DNA from: Bombilactobacillus bombi
Lineage (GTDB): Bacteria; Bacillota; Bacilli; Lactobacillales; Lactobacillaceae
DNA: 64,000 nt
NCBI RefSeq assembly: GCF_964340835.1
Contig: NZ_OZ204251.1
Direction: 5' to 3' (one strand)
Both the position numbers and the translations under genes were made by a program. Below the pieces are notes generated by a model that saw only the letters and a list, made by a program, of their open reading frames with translations, did no database searches and was not told the DNA's origin. The first letter of the stretch is position 1. The number at the start of each line of letters is the position of its first letter. Below are positions 18,128 through 27,590 of this stretch, piece by piece.

Positions 18128-18571
18128 CTAATTATGCGGTTGTGAATTTTGATATGATAAACGGTCTAAATAATTTTGCAAAATCATTACTGCCGCTAGT
18201 TCATCAATAACTTGATGCCTTTTTTGACGGGAAACGTCGCCTTCTTCAATTAACATTCGCGAAGCTTGAACAGTTGTTAAACGCTCATCAATGTAATCTA
18301 CTGGTAAATTAAATTTTTCAGCAATCATATTACCATAATTTCGTGATTTTTCAGCACGTTCACCAATAGAATTATTCATATTCTTCGGAAAGCCGACGAC
18401 AAATTTTTCAACTTGATACTTTTTCACTAATTGCGCTAAGCGTTCTAAGCCATATTCTTCTTGATCTTCATTAATTCGAATAATTTCAACTCCTTGAGCA
18501 GTCCAGCCTAATAAATCACTCACAGCTACACCGACTGTTTTAGAGCCAACATCTAATCCCATTATTCTCAC
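18128..18571 (-). CDS. yqgF: Putative pre-16S rRNA nuclease YqgF (RuvX)
   Basis: 147 aa. RNase H-like nuclease implicated in 16S rRNA 5' processing. Motifs: GLDVGSKTVGVAVSD (5-19) with the first catalytic Asp, VVGFPKNMNNSIGERA (about 58-73) and DERLTTVQA (about 95-103). The GTG start overlaps the ireB stop (GTGA), with GAGG seven bases before it. The alternative ATG three codons later lacks good spacing. Confidence 0.95.
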   Translation of the reverse strand: MRIMGLDVGSKTVGVAVSDLLGWTAQGVEIIRINEDQEEYGLERLAQLVKKYQVEKFVVGFPKNMNNSIGERAEKSRNYGNMIAEKFNLPVDYIDERLTTVQASRMLIEEGDVSRQKRHQVIDELAAVMILQNYLDRLSYQNSQPHN

Positions 18572-18840
18572 TTATTTACCTCATGATGGTCATGTTCCAA
18601 ATAAAAACGCACTAATTCTTCAATAATTTCATCACGTTCATGCTTTAATATCAAGTTGCGGGCATCATTATACCGTGGAATATAAGCTGGATCACCGGAT
18701 AATAAGTAACCAACAATCTGGTTGATAGGATTATAGCCCTTATCTTCCAATGCTTGATAGACCTTTTTTAAGGTATCGCGCACATCTTGACGACGACTTT
18801 CGTTAAAATCAAAACTCATTGTATTGTCTAATGAACTCAC
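18568..18840 (-). CDS. ireB: IreB family regulatory phosphoprotein (UPF0297, YrzL)
   Basis: 90 aa. In enterococci IreB is a substrate of the Ser/Thr kinase IreK (PASTA kinase) and dampens cephalosporin resistance. The sequence has the conserved TMSFDFNESRRQDVRDTLKK-type opening and GYNPINQIVGYLLSGDPAYIPRYNDAR. N-terminal threonine (Thr7) next to Met-Ser is the probable phosphorylation position by family analogy. GTG start at 18840 behind AAAGGGG. First gene of the ireB-yqgF-yrzB unit. Confidence 0.94.
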   Translation of the reverse strand: MSSLDNTMSFDFNESRRQDVRDTLKKVYQALEDKGYNPINQIVGYLLSGDPAYIPRYNDARNLILKHERDEIIEELVRFYLEHDHHEVNK

Positions 18841-18917
18841 AAGCTTTCACCCCTTTTATATCCCCTATCATACTCAAAAAACAAAATAACCACAAATATT
18901 ATTTTTCTACTGGTTGT

Positions 18918-18945
18918 ATTTTAGCAATTAAATACCACTTCACAA
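18918..18945 (-). promoter_or_regulatory. Promoter of ireB-yqgF-yrzB
   Basis: On the minus strand TTGTGA (18945-18940), a 16-base spacer, and TAAAAT (18923-18918) lie about 80 bases before the ireB start, in the only sizeable gap downstream of alaS. Read by eye. Confidence 0.5.
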
Positions 18946-18971
18946 CTATTAATTAAGCTATCAATAAAAAC

Positions 18972-21608
18972 TTAATTTAATAATTTTTTAGCTGCTTGTA
19001 TTGCATCCTGTAAACCAGCAGGATTTTTACCACCAGCTTGAGCCAATTGGTCACGACCGCCGCCGCCGCCATTAATTTTAGGAGCAATTTGCTTAATTAA
19101 ATTGCCGGCTGTAATACCAGCCGTGATTGCTTTTTCATCAACTGCAACTAATAAATTAGCTTTCGCGTCATTTTTAGCTCCTAGTACTAGAATATCGGAA
19201 TTATTCTTATTTTTCCAATCATCAGCAATTTGGCGTAATTCTTTCATATCTTTAACTGGTGCAATAGCCGCTGTCAAGCTCCATTGACCGACTTGTTCCA
19301 CTTGATCTAAAATATTGCCCGCTTGTTGTTGTACTAACTTCGATTGCAAATTATCTAATTGTCTTTGAGTAGTCTTCAATTCTGTATTAATTTGTTCCAC
19401 TTTTGCAGGAATATCTTTAGTTTGTGCAGTTTTTAATTGTTCTTTTACTGCTGTTAAAGTACTCATTTGATCTTCATAATATTGCCAAGCTTCTTGACTC
19501 GTCACAGCTGTAATTCGACGTACGCCCGCACCTGTGGAAGCTTCCGCGGTAATTTTAAATAAACCAATCTCCGCAGTATTGGCAACATGAGTACCACCGC
19601 AAAGCTCTAGTGAAAAGTCACCAATCTTGACGACTCGAACTTGATCGCCATATTTATCATCAAATAAAGCAATAGCTCCCATTTTCTTGGCAGAATCTAA
19701 ATCAGTTTCAATAGTTTCCACCGGAATTTCTTTCCAGATTTGTTCATTAACAATTTGTTCAATTTGAGCCAATTGTTGAGCTGTCACTTTCTCTAAACTA
19801 GTAAAATCAAAGCGTAAATAATCTGGTTCTACTAACGAACCGGCTTGATGGGTATGTGGACCTAATACATTTCTTAGCGCTTGATCTAATAAGTGAGTGG
19901 CAGTGTGATTACGGCGAACTTTTTTGCGAAAAGTTTCATCAATTTCTAGATGATATTGTTCGTTAATTGTTAAAGGTGCTTGAACAGTTACAAAATGTAA
20001 GTTTTGACCATTTGGAGCATGTTGAACATCATCAACTTGTGCAACTATTTCGCCGTTACTATCCTTAACCACTCCAACATCAGCAACCTGACCACCCATT
20101 TCAGCATAAAAAGGAGTCTGATCAAAAATTAATTGCGCCGATCCTTCAGCAATCTGGTCTACAGCTTGATCATGAGCAATAATATTTTTGAGAGTACATT
20201 GATCACTGCTGAAGCGGTCATAGCCGACAAATTTACTTGGAGTTTTAATTGACATCAACAACTTGTCTTGTGAGCCCATAGATTGTTGATGACCGCGAGC
20301 TTGCCGAGCACGTGTTTTTTGCTTTTCCATTTCAGCATTAAACGCATCTTTATCGACACTCAAGCCTTGTTCTTGGGCATATTCAACTGTTAATTCATAA
20401 GGAAATCCATAAGTGTCAAATAAACGAAAGGCTGCTTGTCCACTTAAGACAGCACTATTGTTAGCTTTCACTTGTGCAATTTCCGCATTTAATAAATCTA
20501 AACCTTCACTCAAAGTTTTTGCAAAACGTTCTTCTTCTGAGCGAATAACTTTTTGAATAAAATCTTTTTGTTGCAAAATTTCTGGATAATAACTTTCCAT
20601 AATTTTACCAACTACTGGCACTAATTGGTACAAAAATTCATGATTAATACCCAATTTTTGTCCATTTAAGGCTGCCCGCCGAATTAAGCGGCGTAAAACA
20701 TAACCTCGACCTTCATTAGATGGAATCGCCCCATCTCCAATCGCAAAAGTAACTGCACGTGCATGATCCGCAATAATCTTAAAAGCCACATCGTCTTCAA
20801 GATTAGCAGCATAATGTTTATTAGCGCTTAGTTTTTCTGTTGCTTGAATAATCGGCATAAACAGATCAGTTTCAAAGTTAGTCGGAGCATCTTGAATTAC
20901 GGAAACAATCCGTTCTAATCCCATACCGGTATCAATGTTCTTATGTGGTTGATCAACAAAACGCCCATCTGGCAAATGATTAAATTGTGAAAAAACAATA
21001 TTCCAAATTTCCAGATAACGAGCATTTTCGCCCCCAGGATAGTTTTCAGGGTCATTTTCAGCGACATCATTATTTTCTTGCCCGCGATCAAAGAAAATTT
21101 CTGAATCAGGACCACTAGGACCGACGCCAATATCCCAAAAGTTATCTTCATCTTTAAAAATATGATCCGGACTAACACCTTGTTTAATCCATAAATCATA
21201 AGCTGTGGTATCTTTCGGATAAACTGTAATGTAGAGTTTTTCAGGATCAAAATCAAACCACTTTGGACTGGTCATCAATTCCCAAGCCCAAGCAATTGCC
21301 TCATCTTTAAAATAGTCACCTACAGAAAAGTTACCTAACATTTCAAAAAATGTCTGGTGACGAGCAGTGCGTCCAACATTTTCAATATCATTGGTACGAA
21401 TACTCTTTTGAGCCGAAGTCAAACGCGGATTTTTGGGAATAACTTCTCCATCAAAATATTTTTTAAGCGTTGCTACTCCCGAATTAATCCAAAGCAATGT
21501 TGGATCATTTTGAGGAATTAAAGATGCACTAGGTTCAATTGTGTGTCCTTTAGTTTTAAAAAAGTCAAGAAACATTTGCCGTACTTGTGCACTAGACATT
21601 TTTTTCAT
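18972..21608 (-). CDS. alaS: Alanine--tRNA ligase
   Basis: 878 aa. Charges tRNA-Ala. Class II catalytic core at the N-terminus (FFKTKGHTIEPSASLIP, and RHQTFFEMLGNFSVGDYFK near 83-101). The editing domain carries the zinc/hydrolysis motif RNHTATHLL (about 564-572) and the matching CGGTH (about 668-672). The C-terminal oligomerisation domain has the GGGGGRDQLAQAGG glycine run. ATG at 21608 is eight bases after GGAGG. Expression is controlled by the T-box immediately upstream. Confidence 0.98.
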   Translation of the reverse strand: MKKMSSAQVRQMFLDFFKTKGHTIEPSASLIPQNDPTLLWINSGVATLKKYFDGEVIPKNPRLTSAQKSIRTNDIENVGRTARHQTFFEMLGNFSVGDYFKDEAIAWAWELMTSPKWFDFDPEKLYITVYPKDTTAYDLWIKQGVSPDHIFKDEDNFWDIGVGPSGPDSEIFFDRGQENNDVAENDPENYPGGENARYLEIWNIVFSQFNHLPDGRFVDQPHKNIDTGMGLERIVSVIQDAPTNFETDLFMPIIQATEKLSANKHYAANLEDDVAFKIIADHARAVTFAIGDGAIPSNEGRGYVLRRLIRRAALNGQKLGINHEFLYQLVPVVGKIMESYYPEILQQKDFIQKVIRSEEERFAKTLSEGLDLLNAEIAQVKANNSAVLSGQAAFRLFDTYGFPYELTVEYAQEQGLSVDKDAFNAEMEKQKTRARQARGHQQSMGSQDKLLMSIKTPSKFVGYDRFSSDQCTLKNIIAHDQAVDQIAEGSAQLIFDQTPFYAEMGGQVADVGVVKDSNGEIVAQVDDVQHAPNGQNLHFVTVQAPLTINEQYHLEIDETFRKKVRRNHTATHLLDQALRNVLGPHTHQAGSLVEPDYLRFDFTSLEKVTAQQLAQIEQIVNEQIWKEIPVETIETDLDSAKKMGAIALFDDKYGDQVRVVKIGDFSLELCGGTHVANTAEIGLFKITAEASTGAGVRRITAVTSQEAWQYYEDQMSTLTAVKEQLKTAQTKDIPAKVEQINTELKTTQRQLDNLQSKLVQQQAGNILDQVEQVGQWSLTAAIAPVKDMKELRQIADDWKNKNNSDILVLGAKNDAKANLLVAVDEKAITAGITAGNLIKQIAPKINGGGGGRDQLAQAGGKNPAGLQDAIQAAKKLLN

Positions 21609-21629
21609 TTATATTGCCTCCAAACAAAA

Positions 21630-21780
21630 ACAAAATCGTTGCCGTTCAAGGACGCCCCAGCGCGGTACCACCTTGATTGCAACGATTTTGTCGTTTGCCT
21701 CTTTAAATTTTCTTAGTTTTATCGATTTATGGTAGCATTACTAGCCAATTTTTAGATAGTCACACCAACCTATCCTCTCT
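21630..21780 (-). promoter_or_regulatory. T-box leader of alaS
   Basis: The minus strand holds the antiterminator T-box AAGGTGGTACCGCG (21674-21661), followed by GGGCGTCCTT. A perfect 13-bp terminator stem is also present (21691-21679 with 21642-21630), ending in a T run. The two structures overlap and exclude each other, so uncharged tRNA-Ala would favour read-through. A GCT triplet at 21736-21734, followed by A, is the best candidate specifier codon for alanine. The upstream stem I region is short, and its fold was not resolved. Confidence 0.9.
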
Positions 21781-21796
21781 GAAAAAAATCCAACTA

Positions 21797-21826
21797 ATAA
21801 TATGTCCACACAAATAATAATCACAA
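21797..21826 (-). promoter_or_regulatory. Promoter of the alaS T-box transcript
   Basis: TTGTGA (21826-21821), an 18-base spacer and TATTAT (21802-21797) on the minus strand lie just upstream of the T-box leader. Confidence 0.45.
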
Positions 21827-21845
21827 TTAAGCTAAAAGTCAAATT

Positions 21846-23195
21846 TTAAATCTTATTTTGTTGTTTTTTCAGCTTACGCAAGCGTTGGCGTTCTGAACGT
21901 TGCTCCAATTTTCGTTTTTGTTGGCGATCATTTTGAATTGCCTGCTTAATTTTTTTACGATAACCCGGCTTTTTCTTGCGCTTTTCTTTCTTAACTAATC
22001 CCTTTAAAGTAGGAGCTAATGTTTGATTATGTGCAGTCCGCTGTTTGCGGCGATCATGCAGCTTGGCTGTTGCGATTTCTTTATTTTTTATTTCTTTATA
22101 ACTAAATTTAATACCTAGTTGTTCTAAATGCGCAATTTTGTCTTCTTCATCAGGACCATATAAAGTAATGGCAATCCCGCTCATTTGATTACGACCTGTT
22201 CGACCTACACGATGAACAAAAAACTCGTCTTCATTAGGTATTTCAGCATTAATAACATGGGAAACACCAGGAATATCAATCCCTCTAGCTGCTAAATCAG
22301 AAGCAACTACATATTGATATTCCATTTGTTCAACAGCTTTCATTGTTCTTTTTCGTTCTCGCGGAGTTAAATCGCCATGGATTTTCGCTACTTTTAAGCC
22401 TTGAGCTGCTAAATAATCATAAATTTGATCAACCGCTTTTATTGTATTGGCAAATATTAAGGCTAAATAAGGCTGACCTAATGTAAGAAGTTGATATAAA
22501 ACTGCATTCTTATCGCGGCCTTTAGTAAATAGTGCCCAATTATCGATATTAGGTGCAATTATTGTTGGTACTTCCAGTCTTTCAATAACTGGTTGATGCA
22601 AATATTTTTTCAAAAATGGTTGTAATTTTTGGGGAATTGTAGCCGAAAAAACTAGCGTTTGTAATTTTTGGGGCATGCTGCTGGCAATCTTATCAACACT
22701 GGGCAAAAATCCCATATCTAATGTCATATCCGCTTCATCAATCACAAAATATTTAACCGTTTGAACTTGTAGAACATGATTATTGATCAAATCCCAAATT
22801 CTACCTGGTGTGCCAATAACAATTTGTGGTTGCCATTGTTGCAAATGTTTTATTTGTTTTTGTTTATCGGTGCCGCCCACATAAAAACCAATGTGTAAAG
22901 TTTGGGGTGCTTGTTGGATAATAGTTTCAGCTGCAGTCCGAATTTGATAGGCCAACTCTCGACTAGGCGCAGTGATTACCAATTGTACCTGCAAATCAGA
23001 CGTTATCTGACTAAGTAACGGTAGTAAATAAGCATGCGTTTTACCACTACCAGTTTGTGCTTGCGTAATCACATCTCGACCGGCCATAATTATTGGTATA
23101 ACCTGTTCTTGCACAGGCGTAGGATGTTGAAAGTTGATTTTAGTTAATGCCGAATTAATAAAATTCGGCCAATGATACTCGGCAAATGTTGCCAT
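21846..23195 (-). CDS. DEAD-box ATP-dependent RNA helicase (CshB-like)
   Basis: 449 aa. RNA remodelling at low temperature or in ribosome assembly and decay. All helicase motifs are present: Q motif PTPVQEQVIP, I AQTGSGKT, Ia PSREL, Ib GTPGR, II DEAD, III SAT, V ASDLAARGIDIPG, VI HRVGRTGR. The last about 70 residues are a lysine/arginine-rich tail suited to RNA binding. The ATG at 23195 is chosen: GAGG lies eight bases before it, whereas the ATG at 23210 that overlaps the previous stop has no ribosome site. Same operon as nrnA, dinB and zwf. Confidence 0.95.
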   Translation of the reverse strand: MATFAEYHWPNFINSALTKINFQHPTPVQEQVIPIIMAGRDVITQAQTGSGKTHAYLLPLLSQITSDLQVQLVITAPSRELAYQIRTAAETIIQQAPQTLHIGFYVGGTDKQKQIKHLQQWQPQIVIGTPGRIWDLINNHVLQVQTVKYFVIDEADMTLDMGFLPSVDKIASSMPQKLQTLVFSATIPQKLQPFLKKYLHQPVIERLEVPTIIAPNIDNWALFTKGRDKNAVLYQLLTLGQPYLALIFANTIKAVDQIYDYLAAQGLKVAKIHGDLTPRERKRTMKAVEQMEYQYVVASDLAARGIDIPGVSHVINAEIPNEDEFFVHRVGRTGRNQMSGIAITLYGPDEEDKIAHLEQLGIKFSYKEIKNKEIATAKLHDRRKQRTAHNQTLAPTLKGLVKKEKRKKKPGYRKKIKQAIQNDRQQKRKLEQRSERQRLRKLKKQQNKI

Positions 23196-23209
23196 AGAAT
23201 ATAACCTCA

Positions 23210-24157
23210 TTATTTAAATTGTTGTTGCAAAGTAATCAGTTCTGTAAAAATTTGTTGCATTTCAGCTTCATCTTGTGCCTTAGCTCCACTAGCCAGAGGA
23301 TGACCACCACCGTGATGAGCAGCGGCCAAATCATTGATCGCGGGTCCTTGAGAGCGCAAATGTACTCGATAAGTGCCATCTAATTGTTCCACACCCATCA
23401 CCCAACTATGAACACCCTTCAGGCGACCAGGAGTTGAGACAATCACATGGGCATCATCAGTTGTTAAATCCAATGAATGTAATAAAGATTGCGGAATAAT
23501 TAATTTAGCCGCTCCACTATCATCAACTTCTAAGTGATCATAAACATATCCTTGCAAGCGAGCTTGATTTAAAGTTATTTCCCCCATTTTTAAATTAATG
23601 AGATTCGCATCGAAATCAAAACTCACTAACTGAGCTGCTACTGCTAGAGTATGAACTGTCGTACTAGGATACAAAAAGCGTCCAGTATCTCCTACAATTC
23701 CGGTATATAAACTTGCAGCCACCCTTGCAGTCATCCGCAGTTTATTTCCCGCAGTATTGATTAAATCTGCAATAATTTCTGAACAGCTTGAAGCACTGGT
23801 ATTGACATAGAGTAAATCTCCATAAGGATCAACATTGGGATGGTGATCAATTTTAATTAATTTTGCACCTTGATGATATCGTTGATCACTTATCCGAGGC
23901 CGATTAGCTGTATCTACAACAATGACCAAGGCATCTTGATAATCAGTATCCTTCACTGTATCCATTGTACTAATCCAGTCTAAATCCCCAACACCTTCAC
24001 CAGCTAGTAAGACATTTTTTTGTGGATAAGTAGCACGGATGCTTTCTGCCAAGCCTAATTGGGATCCTAAAGCATCTGGATCCGGATTAACATGACGATG
24101 AATGATAATCTTAGATGAAATTGCAATTTGGTCAATAATTTCTCCAAAAGTATTCAT
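23210..24157 (-). CDS. DHH/DHHA1 phosphoesterase (NrnA-like, nanoRNA or pAp/cyclic dinucleotide hydrolase)
   Basis: 315 aa. The DHH domain has HRHVNPDPDALGSQLGLAE near residue 20, VVDTANRPR (about 98-106), IDHHPN (about 121-126) and the GGGHPLASGA glycine motif of DHHA1 near residue 285. Such enzymes degrade short oligoribonucleotides, pAp or linear pApA. The start is ATG 24157, six bases after AGGAGG; a longer frame begins inside dinB without a site. In lactobacilli it is usually found here, between dinB and a DEAD-box gene. Confidence 0.93.
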   Translation of the reverse strand: MNTFGEIIDQIAISSKIIIHRHVNPDPDALGSQLGLAESIRATYPQKNVLLAGEGVGDLDWISTMDTVKDTDYQDALVIVVDTANRPRISDQRYHQGAKLIKIDHHPNVDPYGDLLYVNTSASSCSEIIADLINTAGNKLRMTARVAASLYTGIVGDTGRFLYPSTTVHTLAVAAQLVSFDFDANLINLKMGEITLNQARLQGYVYDHLEVDDSGAAKLIIPQSLLHSLDLTTDDAHVIVSTPGRLKGVHSWVMGVEQLDGTYRVHLRSQGPAINDLAAAHHGGGHPLASGAKAQDEAEMQQIFTELITLQQQFK

Positions 24158-24167
24158 ATGATTCCTC

Positions 24168-25274
24168 CTAAAATAATTCGATTTCTTCAAAACTTTGTTC
24201 CCGTAAATTAGTCATTGTCACCCCAATTAATCGCAGGGGTTGTGTTTGCAAATTCAAAAGTGCAAATAATTCCTGGCTAGTTTGAAGAATAACATCTGCA
24301 TCGCTTGTAGCTTGTGCTAAAGTACGGCGCCGTGTATAAGTGACAAATTCTACCGTTCGCACTTTAATCACAACTGTTTGCCCAATAAGATGTTTTTGTT
24401 GAAGATTTTTAGCTACCTGCTGTGCCATTTTTTGAAATATTTTTTGTGCTTGCTGATCATTAAATACTGGCCGATTAAAGGTTTGCTCACGCCCAATAGA
24501 TTTACTTTGGCGCTGTGCCTTAACTGGCTCATTATCAATACCGCGCGCACGTTGATAAATCATAAAACCAGTTTTACCAAATTTTCTAGTTAAAAAATCA
24601 AATGATGTTTGTTGGAGATCTCGGCCAATTTGCAACCCTAATCGATTTAACTTTTCTTGAGTCGCATGACCAATACCGTGAAATTTACTAATCGGCAAAG
24701 GTGCCAGAAAGTTCCGTGCTTGTGCGCTGGTTACTACTGTTCTCCCAAAGGGCTTAGCATAATCAGATGCCATTTTTGCTAGAAACTTATTGTACGAAAT
24801 TCCCACAGAACAAGTCAAATGCAAGTGACGTTTGATCGTTCTTTGAATAATTAAAGCAATCTGAATCGGATCATTTAAATGCAACTTATTAGCTGTTACA
24901 TCTAAATATGCTTCATCTAAAGCTACTGGCTCCCAAGTATCTGTTACTTGGGTAAAAATTTGATGAATTTGATTTGATACTTGTCGATATAAAGTGAAAT
25001 TAGGCGAAGTAAATAGTAATTCTGAAAATGGGATTAATTCCACAGCCTTAATAGCTGGCATCGCTGAGCCTACACCATATTGACGTGCCCGATAATTAGC
25101 CGTTGTAATTACACCGTGTCCATTATGTTGACGTGGATCAGGCGCAATCACTAAAGCTTTTTGGCGATATTGTGGATGCTCGCGTTCTTCTACAGAAGCA
25201 TAAAAAGCATCCATATCAACATGAATAATTTGGCGGCTATCGTTAATAATTTCAGGTAATTCTAAAAAACTCAT
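24168..25274 (-). CDS. dinB: DNA polymerase IV (Y-family)
   Basis: 368 aa. Error-prone translesion polymerase. Motifs: IIHVDMDAFYASVE with catalytic Asp, ANYRARQYGVGSAMP, and DEAYLDVT with the second carboxylate pair; LAKMASDYAKPFG and FHGIGHATQEKLNRLG (helix-hairpin-helix) follow. ATG at 25274 overlaps the zwf stop by four bases (ATGA), indicating coupling; a further in-frame ATG upstream lies inside zwf. It lacks an obvious C-terminal clamp-binding pentapeptide, although the end sequence SFEEIELF is QxxLF-like. Confidence 0.95.
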   Translation of the reverse strand: MSFLELPEIINDSRQIIHVDMDAFYASVEEREHPQYRQKALVIAPDPRQHNGHGVITTANYRARQYGVGSAMPAIKAVELIPFSELLFTSPNFTLYRQVSNQIHQIFTQVTDTWEPVALDEAYLDVTANKLHLNDPIQIALIIQRTIKRHLHLTCSVGISYNKFLAKMASDYAKPFGRTVVTSAQARNFLAPLPISKFHGIGHATQEKLNRLGLQIGRDLQQTSFDFLTRKFGKTGFMIYQRARGIDNEPVKAQRQSKSIGREQTFNRPVFNDQQAQKIFQKMAQQVAKNLQQKHLIGQTVVIKVRTVEFVTYTRRRTLAQATSDADVILQTSQELFALLNLQTQPLRLIGVTMTNLREQSFEEIELF

Positions 25275-26758
25275 TGAACTGATTCTGGTCCCCAAATCCA
25301 TTCATTACCATCATGTGCTAACAATTCCACGCTGCTTTGAGGACCAAAACTATTACTATAGTAATTAGGAAATTCAGCTTTTACTTGATCCCAACGCTGG
25401 CGAATTTGATCAATAAAACGCCAAGTATATTCTTGCTCTTGCCAATTAGTAAAGTTAGTCTGATTACCTTGAATGATATCAATCAGTAATTTTTCATAGG
25501 CTTCTTGCGAATTAGTCATTTCTTCAGCAGACTGTTGAAAGTTCAACTTGTGCAAAAAAGGATGTAAACCCATACCTGGATTAGTGCCATTAATAGTTAA
25601 GCTTATTCCTTGTGTCGGTTCAACAAAAATACTTAAAACCATTGGTTGGGTATTACCTTTACGTAACTGATCACGTGTAAAAATTTTATTACTACTAGTT
25701 TTAAAGACCAAATCAATGCGCGTAGTTTTTTGGCGCAATCTTTTTCCACTGCGCACATAAAAGGGCACTCCCCGCCAACGTGGATTATCAATCATAATTT
25801 TACCGGCAACAAAAGTTTCAATATTGGAATTATCAGCAACATTATCTGCTTGACGATATGCTGTTTGGTTTCCCCTTTTATCGACACCATACTGACCACG
25901 AACAAAATTATGATCAACTTCTGAAGCTGAGTAAAGCGGCAATTGCGCAAATAGCGCACTTTTTTGTTGATGAACGGCTGCTGAAGAAAATTCGTCTGGT
26001 TTTTCCATCGCAATCAAACCCAAAATCTGTAAAGCGTGATTTTGAATCATATCGCGCAAAGCACCTGCTGTTTCGTAATAACCAGCACGTTCGCCAACAC
26101 CTAAGGTTTCGGCAAGTGTAATTTGAACATTGCTCAAATATTGATGATTCCAAATAGCTTCCAAAATCGGATTAGTGAAACGCAGCATTGGTAATGCTTG
26201 AATCATTTCTTTTCCTAAGTAATGATCAATTCGATAAATTTGCTCCTCTTTAAAGGTAGCGGCAATGCTTTTGTTTAATTCCGTAGCACTTTGCAAATCA
26301 CGTCCAAAGGGTTTTTCAATTACTAATCGATTATAGCCACTTTTCGTTAATAAACCTTCAGAATTAATATGACTAGCTACTGTGCCAAAAAAGCGTGGCG
26401 CCACCGCCATATAAAAAATTTGATTTTCTTGAGTTTGATATTGATCACTCAATTGTAATGCTAATTTTTTTAAGGCCACGTAATGACTTGCATCATTGAC
26501 ATCATGTGATTGATAGTAAAAGTGCTGTGCAAAAGCGGAAATCTTTTCTTGATCGCCGATGTCAGCTCCAATTGATTCCATCACAGTTTGGCGAAAATAC
26601 TCATGACTCCAAGGTCTTCTTGCAGTACCAATCACCGCAAAATGTTCCCTTAAATAGCCTTTAATGTATAGTTTGAATAAAGCTGGATATAACTTACGAT
26701 GGGCTAAATCGCCAGAGCCGCCAAAAATAATAAAAATTGTTCGTTGTTCTTTTGCCAT
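25271..26758 (-). CDS. zwf: Glucose-6-phosphate 1-dehydrogenase
   Basis: 495 aa. First step of the oxidative pentose phosphate pathway, giving NADPH. Dinucleotide-binding loop FGGSGDLAHRKLYPALF near the N-terminus; the active-site signature RIDHYLGKE near residue 177 holds the catalytic His and Lys. AGGAGA precedes the ATG. First gene of the zwf-dinB-nrnA-helicase transcript. Its presence agrees with either a heterofermentative route or NADPH supply in a homofermenter. Confidence 0.97.
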   Translation of the reverse strand: MAKEQRTIFIIFGGSGDLAHRKLYPALFKLYIKGYLREHFAVIGTARRPWSHEYFRQTVMESIGADIGDQEKISAFAQHFYYQSHDVNDASHYVALKKLALQLSDQYQTQENQIFYMAVAPRFFGTVASHINSEGLLTKSGYNRLVIEKPFGRDLQSATELNKSIAATFKEEQIYRIDHYLGKEMIQALPMLRFTNPILEAIWNHQYLSNVQITLAETLGVGERAGYYETAGALRDMIQNHALQILGLIAMEKPDEFSSAAVHQQKSALFAQLPLYSASEVDHNFVRGQYGVDKRGNQTAYRQADNVADNSNIETFVAGKIMIDNPRWRGVPFYVRSGKRLRQKTTRIDLVFKTSSNKIFTRDQLRKGNTQPMVLSIFVEPTQGISLTINGTNPGMGLHPFLHKLNFQQSAEEMTNSQEAYEKLLIDIIQGNQTNFTNWQEQEYTWRFIDQIRQRWDQVKAEFPNYYSNSFGPQSSVELLAHDGNEWIWGPESVQ

Positions 26759-26925
26759 AATCTTCTCCTGCAGCTTTTATAAAAAGATCACTCTCATAAT
26801 TAAGTTGATTGCTTTAATTGACATATCTTAAAAATTAAATGTAAAACTAATTATATTTTACACCGCTAAGTTCTAGAATCCACAATAAACGATGGCTAAA
26901 ACTATTTTACAACACTTATAAAAAA

Positions 26926-26970
26926 ACACTAATTAACCTAAAGCTCTTATTAAGCTTGGATTATTAGTGT
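26926..26970 (-). terminator. Intrinsic terminator of the mutS-to-yajC operon
   Basis: On the minus strand ACACTAATAATCCAAGCT folds onto AGCTTTAGGTTAATTAGTGT (26970-26926), followed by at least six T residues. The whole gap 26759-27046 otherwise shows only AT-rich DNA and the presumed zwf promoter; no small gene was found. Confidence 0.85.
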
Positions 26971-27046
26971 CTTGATAGTAATAATTTAATTCATAATAAC
27001 GTGTCAAAAATTAAATTATTGGGCTGTAATATTTATTACATGTTTA

Positions 27047-27520
27047 TTAATCTTCTGGCTTAGCTTCAGCGTTGTCAGCTTTTGGTGCATCTGTCGTAGG
27101 TGCTTTTTCTTCTTTAACTGGCTCAGCAGCATCTGCAGGAGCTGTAGTTGGTTTTGCCTCAGAATCAGCTTGGGTATCTGCTTCTTTTGTTTCTGCTTTT
27201 GCGGAATCACTATTCGCAGATGCAGCTGCAGTATTTCGACTTACCGTCCGAATAGCAGAACGACTAAACGTTAAATAAATCCCATCACAGTCCAAAACAA
27301 CTGTTTTATCGGTATCATTCATTGAATCAATTACCCCATGCAAACCGCCAATAGTTACAACCGGATCGCCAACTTTAATTTGGTTGAGCATTTCTTGACG
27401 CTGTTGTTGTTGCTTCTTTTGGGGACGATACATTGTAAAGTACATTAAGGCAAACATTATAATGATAATAAAAATCATCGAATAACTACCACTATTATTT
27501 GCTGCTGCTAATAATTTCAA
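27047..27520 (-). CDS. yajC: Preprotein translocase subunit YajC
   Basis: 157 aa. One N-terminal membrane helix (about 13-33) followed by MYRPQKKQQQQRQEMLNQIKVGDPVVTIGGLHG, the classic YajC core. It associates with SecDF/YidC. The C-terminal about 65 residues are a low-complexity Ala/Glu/Lys/Pro tail, longer than in most homologues. The start is set at TTG 27520: GAGGTG, which overlaps the upstream in-frame GTG at 27529, sits six bases before it. Last gene of the long repair/tRNA operon. Confidence 0.92.
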   Translation of the reverse strand: MKLLAAANNSGSYSMIFIIIIMFALMYFTMYRPQKKQQQQRQEMLNQIKVGDPVVTIGGLHGVIDSMNDTDKTVVLDCDGIYLTFSRSAIRTVSRNTAAASANSDSAKAETKEADTQADSEAKPTTAPADAAEPVKEEKAPTTDAPKADNAEAKPED

Positions 27521-27590
27521 TTCTTTCACCTCATTAAAAATTTAACTTTACTCCATTCTAACAAACAATTAGCGCTTGCACACTATTATG

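Noticed and set aside
27016..27210. Second open frame over the yajC tail
   Set aside because: Low-complexity shadow (KQKKQ-type) of the yajC C-terminal repeat-like region in another frame.
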